33,375 bases of DNA from Bacteroidota bacterium. Its GTDB lineage: Bacteria; Bacteroidota; Bacteroidia; Chitinophagales; Chitinophagaceae. Below the pieces are notes generated by a model. The model was not told the DNA's origin, ran no database searches, and saw only the letters and a program-made list of their open reading frames with translations. Made by a program: the position numbers and the translations under genes. Each line of letters begins with the position of its first letter. Position 1 is the first letter of the stretch. Below are positions 31,249 through 33,375 of the stretch, one piece after another. Where the stretch lies: contig JAEZAM010000148.1 in the NCBI GenBank assembly GCA_023430465.1, positions 1-33,375 on the forward strand. Reading direction: 5' to 3'.

Positions 31249-32020
31249 TGTTGGCGGTATTAATTAGTATCATTACGGTGGTGCCTGAGCCAGGTGAGCT
31301 CGTCAGATCAAGTTGGGCACCGATCATTGCGGCTCGCTTGCTCATGTTGTGGAGGCCTGCTCCCGCCGATGAATCGGCGCTGTTGAAGCCTGTTCCGTTG
31401 TCATGGATACTCAGCAGGATATCCTGACCTTTCATTTCCGTGGTAAGGGAAATGGTATTGGCGCCGGCATGCTTGATAATATTATTCAGCACTTCCTGGA
31501 TGATACGGAAGAGGATGATTTGTTTTTCATTGCTGATCCCGGGCAGACTTTCCTGGGTTCGCATTTCTATTGTGTAGCCGGCTGATTTGCGGATGTCATT
31601 GAGGAGGCGTTCGGTGGCTTTGACCCAGCCGGTCTTACGGATGAGGTCCGTGTCGAGGGAATGGCTGAGGTTCCGGAGGTCTGTGATGGCCTTGCCAAGC
31701 AGATCATCCATCAGCGGGATCTTTTCGTCCGCGTTAGTGGCGGAGATGGTATTGAGGTTGATACGCACAAGGCTCAGCACCTGGCCGATGTTGTCATGGA
31801 TCTCATTACCGATATGGGTGAATGTTTCTTCCTGCATCTCCAGTTTCGAGCGGAGCAGGGTTTGTTCAAACTGTGCGCTCATCCGTTCTTTTTCGCGAAT
31901 GAGGTTATTCTTACGTTTTAAATAGATACGAAAGAACATGATGGCGGCGACGAACAGCAGCAGCACGAAAAGGCTGGCTGAAACAACCGATAGGGCAAGG
32001 TCTAATTTTTCTTTTTGCAT
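31241..32020 (-). CDS. Sensor histidine kinase (NarL-system, HisKA_3 type)
   Basis: This 259-residue kinase has one N-terminal membrane helix (about 9-31) and no periplasmic sensing domain. A coiled-coil linker (about 32-65) leads into a HisKA_3 domain with His75 (EIHDNIGQ). The HATPase domain shows the N-box around IIQEVLNNIIKHA, the G1 box DNGTGF and the G2 region AGAGLHNMSKRAAMIGA. Since it lacks an input domain, the membrane protein encoded just upstream may supply the signal. It overlaps that gene by 19 bases and the regulator gene by eight. Confidence 0.94.
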   Translation of the reverse strand: MQKEKLDLALSVVSASLFVLLLFVAAIMFFRIYLKRKNNLIREKERMSAQFEQTLLRSKLEMQEETFTHIGNEIHDNIGQVLSLVRINLNTISATNADEKIPLMDDLLGKAITDLRNLSHSLDTDLIRKTGWVKATERLLNDIRKSAGYTIEMRTQESLPGISNEKQIILFRIIQEVLNNIIKHAGANTISLTTEMKGQDILLSIHDNGTGFNSADSSAGAGLHNMSKRAAMIGAQLDLTSSPGSGTTVMILINTANNE

Positions 32021-32652
32021 AGGTAGAAGGCATAAATGAAACAGGTATACATGAAAACGCTCATCGTCTGCGGAATCACCCGGTAAAGCCGAACACCGAA
32101 AAAGGTGGCTTTATTTTCCAGCAGGTGATTATAGAGCGAAAGAGATATGTTGACAACGGGATAGTGGATGACGATACCGATCGTGATCCAGAGCAGGGGT
32201 CGCCATTTTTCTTCTTCTGCGGCGTCATCCAGGCTGAAGTAATTGAAAAGGAAAAGCAGACCCAGGCAGTCGATGATAAATCCTGCAGAGATGAACAGGT
32301 ATTTATTATAGACCATAACTGATTGCGACAACGCAAAGGTGAGTGCGAACGCGGCCACATAGGTTACCACAAGTCCGATGATCAACCGGCGATATGGCCG
32401 GTGGAAGGGCAGTCGAAAATAGATCGCTGCGAAGAAAATCATGTTCAGCAGGCCATAGATGTTGTAAACGCCGCCTGTGCTGAGCATAGGATTGCGCAAT
32501 ACAAGAATGTGCAGGGTCAACTCCTGCAGGAATACGATCCATAGAACAGGTACGAATGGAAATAAGGCCCTGTTCACCAGGCTCTTCCACCAGATGGTGG
32601 CGGAAGCGGCCGCGGTGAACAGAACCAGGAGATAAATGATCGGGAACGCCAT
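32002..32652 (-). CDS. Seven-helix membrane protein of the signalling operon
   Basis: This protein of 216 residues has about seven hydrophobic segments (near 4-20, 28-50, 60-80, 88-108, 113-136, 150-172, 190-210) and no soluble domain. I do not recognise the family. The frame extends to 32832, but ATG 32652 is preferred because upstream residues are not membrane-like and overlap the 111-residue gene in another frame. It lies one base after that gene and overlaps the kinase by 19 bases. A sensory or signal-input role is inferred from operon position. Confidence 0.8.
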   Translation of the reverse strand: MAFPIIYLLVLFTAAASATIWWKSLVNRALFPFVPVLWIVFLQELTLHILVLRNPMLSTGGVYNIYGLLNMIFFAAIYFRLPFHRPYRRLIIGLVVTYVAAFALTFALSQSVMVYNKYLFISAGFIIDCLGLLFLFNYFSLDDAAEEEKWRPLLWITIGIVIHYPVVNISLSLYNHLLENKATFFGVRLYRVIPQTMSVFMYTCFIYAFYLCKKKN

Positions 32653-32653
32653 A

Positions 32654-32989
32654 TTATGGGTTAAGTGTGCCGGCGTTGAACGGTGGAACGAGTGTTCCGG
32701 AGCCATCTTTACCCTCGGTCGATGGCTGTTCTGCAGGTTTACCGGCTTTGTAAGGCCATACGATGACCGTGATTCGACCCGCATTGGCGCCGTCGGGATA
32801 CACCCCCAGGCAGATACGGAATTCATCGGCATACATTTTCACGGATGTCATCCAGCTCATCAGGTCTGTAGAAACGAAGGATACGGACGCGGTTTGTGAG
32901 TTCATGTCCACGCCCAGCTTTTGCATGTAGGAAGTGTAGGCTGCTGTCATAGCGAAGCCCTGGTTCGGAGAAATAGGTCCATTTGCCAT
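32654..32989 (-). CDS. Hypothetical protein heading the signalling operon
   Basis: This 111-residue protein, starting MANGPISPNQGFAMTAAYTSYMQKLG, has no signal peptide or membrane helix. It contains a mixed-composition central part (FVSTDLMSWMTSVKMYADEFRICLGVYPDGANAG) and a proline- and glycine-rich C-terminal tail. I do not recognise it. Translation of the membrane protein begins one base after its stop, so the two are coupled. It may be a soluble factor or effector for the two-component system; that is inference from context. Confidence 0.7.
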   Translation of the reverse strand: MANGPISPNQGFAMTAAYTSYMQKLGVDMNSQTASVSFVSTDLMSWMTSVKMYADEFRICLGVYPDGANAGRITVIVWPYKAGKPAEQPSTEGKDGSGTLVPPFNAGTLNP

Positions 32990-33115
32990 AAGTAGGAATT
33001 TTGGTGATTTGTACGTCCAAAATACTGATTCGCAGCCTATTAATTAAGTACCCGGTAAAAAAAAGCTATGAAACGGTAAGCTGTACCGTTAAAAAACGGT
33101 ATCGATGATGTGAAT

Positions 33116-33237
33116 AGACCCGTTGTTTTGAGTTGCCGGAATCTGCAGTTTTGCAGCAGGGTCTTTTGAGAAGACCATTAACCATTAACCTGATCAATAT
33201 CTAGAGCCACCAGTTACTACCACTGGTGGCTTTTTTT
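33116..33237 (+). ncRNA. Candidate small structured RNA with terminal hairpin
   Basis: AGACCC (33116-33121) can pair with GGGTCT (33159-33164) around an inner hairpin CTGCA-GTTT-TGCAG (33143-33156). Alternatively GGTCTT (33160-33165) pairs with AAGACC (33171-33176). The two options share bases and exclude each other. The intrinsic terminator at 33205-33237 follows with no upstream ORF in the same direction. No family was recognised and no promoter is confirmed, so this is tentative. Confidence 0.35.
33205..33237 (+). terminator. Strong intrinsic terminator with no upstream gene
   Basis: AGCCACCAGT and ACTGGTGGCT form a ten-base stem with a seven-base loop TACTACC, and seven T residues run at 33231-33237. 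The only gene to its left is on the opposite strand, so the terminated transcript is unexplained. Confidence 0.88.
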
Positions 33238-33289
33238 GCGTGGGTGTGGTTGCCGCATTCGGCATCCAGTACCCAGTACCCAGCCCTCC

Positions 33290-33354
33290 GATTTCAGGGC
33301 CCTTCGGTACGCCCATTCGCTACGCTCATGCGCTACTCAGGGACCGGGCGTATT
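33290..33354 (+). repeat. Degenerate third copy of the interspersed repeat
   Basis: From GATTTCAGGGCCCTTCGG to GGACCGGGCGTATT this matches the first part of the 147-bp repeats at 9645 and 9806 with several differences. It stops where the 26-bp palindrome would begin and continues instead into TTAAAAA heptads. It is in the same orientation as the other copies. Confidence 0.75.
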
Positions 33355-33375
33355 TTTAAATTAAAAATTAAAAAT

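Larger units (their letters stand above)
32990..33375. other. Gene-free right end of the window
   Basis: No ORF of credible character is present in these 386 bases. The region holds the upstream sequence of the signalling operon, an AACGGTA/TACCGTT inverted repeat near 33072-33090, a candidate structured RNA ending in an intrinsic terminator, short CATCCAG/CCCAG units, and a degenerate interspersed repeat followed by a TTAAAAA heptad tract at the very end. Confidence 0.6.

Noticed and set aside
33116..33237. 6S, SRP, tmRNA or RNase P RNA
   Set aside because: None of the conserved motifs of these RNAs, such as the SRP GGAAGG/AAGCAG loop, is visible.

Overview
The window is chromosomal DNA from a member of the Bacteroidota, most likely a Chitinophagaceae-like lineage (family placement is inference). 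Supporting signs are several TAnnTTTG -7 promoter boxes (two with a TTTG element 19-21 bases upstream), almost no Shine-Dalgarno sequences, Bacteroidota-type proteins (DUF2795, PepSY-like, DUF922, short Hsp15-like S4 protein) and a Tgt without zinc cysteines. Gene density is high, strands alternate often, and I see no rRNA, tRNA, CRISPR array, prophage or transposase. Most of the window is housekeeping and core metabolism.

Layout. 45-9564: adenine deaminase, fatty acid desaturase, TrmD, a small lipoprotein, an S4 protein, an M20 dipeptidase, a monooxygenase-fold/EamA transporter pair, DNA polymerase IV, and a hypothetical/Crp-Fnr pair. 9564-10077: a gene-free block of nested direct repeats holding two perfect 26-bp palindromes. 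10078-13023: FabI, a DUF2795 protein, a LolD-like ATPase with an RDD membrane domain inserted inside the ATPase fold, and a PduO-type cobalamin adenosyltransferase. 13026-16792 (all minus): an ABC permease with a large soluble loop, its unusual ATPase, a MacB/LolD-type ATPase and GatC. 17010-20928: TrpS, deoxynucleoside kinase, a DUF922 secreted protein and PEP carboxykinase. 21190-26676 (all plus): Xaa-Pro aminopeptidase, PssA, PurS, RsmI, a PepSY-like secreted protein and an M1 metallopeptidase. 26877-29354 (minus): an orphan NarL-type response regulator, RsmG and a membrane glycosyltransferase. 29455-32989: Tgt facing a four-gene signalling operon (small protein, seven-helix membrane protein, histidine kinase, response regulator). 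32990-33375: no gene, but a strong intrinsic terminator without an upstream ORF, a candidate structured RNA, and a degenerate copy of the interspersed repeat.

The strongest novelty candidate is the 361-residue ATPase at 11381-12466: an RDD membrane domain of about 140 residues, with its Arg, GRTPGK and WHD landmarks, lies between Walker A and the Q-loop of an otherwise intact LolD-type ATPase. Second, seven genes have a -7 box four or five bases before the start codon, which predicts leaderless or nearly leaderless mRNAs. Third, the right end carries a candidate small RNA with mutually exclusive hairpins ending in a terminator. Other points are a repeat family linked to 7-bp A-tract arrays, similar dyads at both ends of the orphan response regulator, and four convergent gene pairs that overlap at their stop codons.
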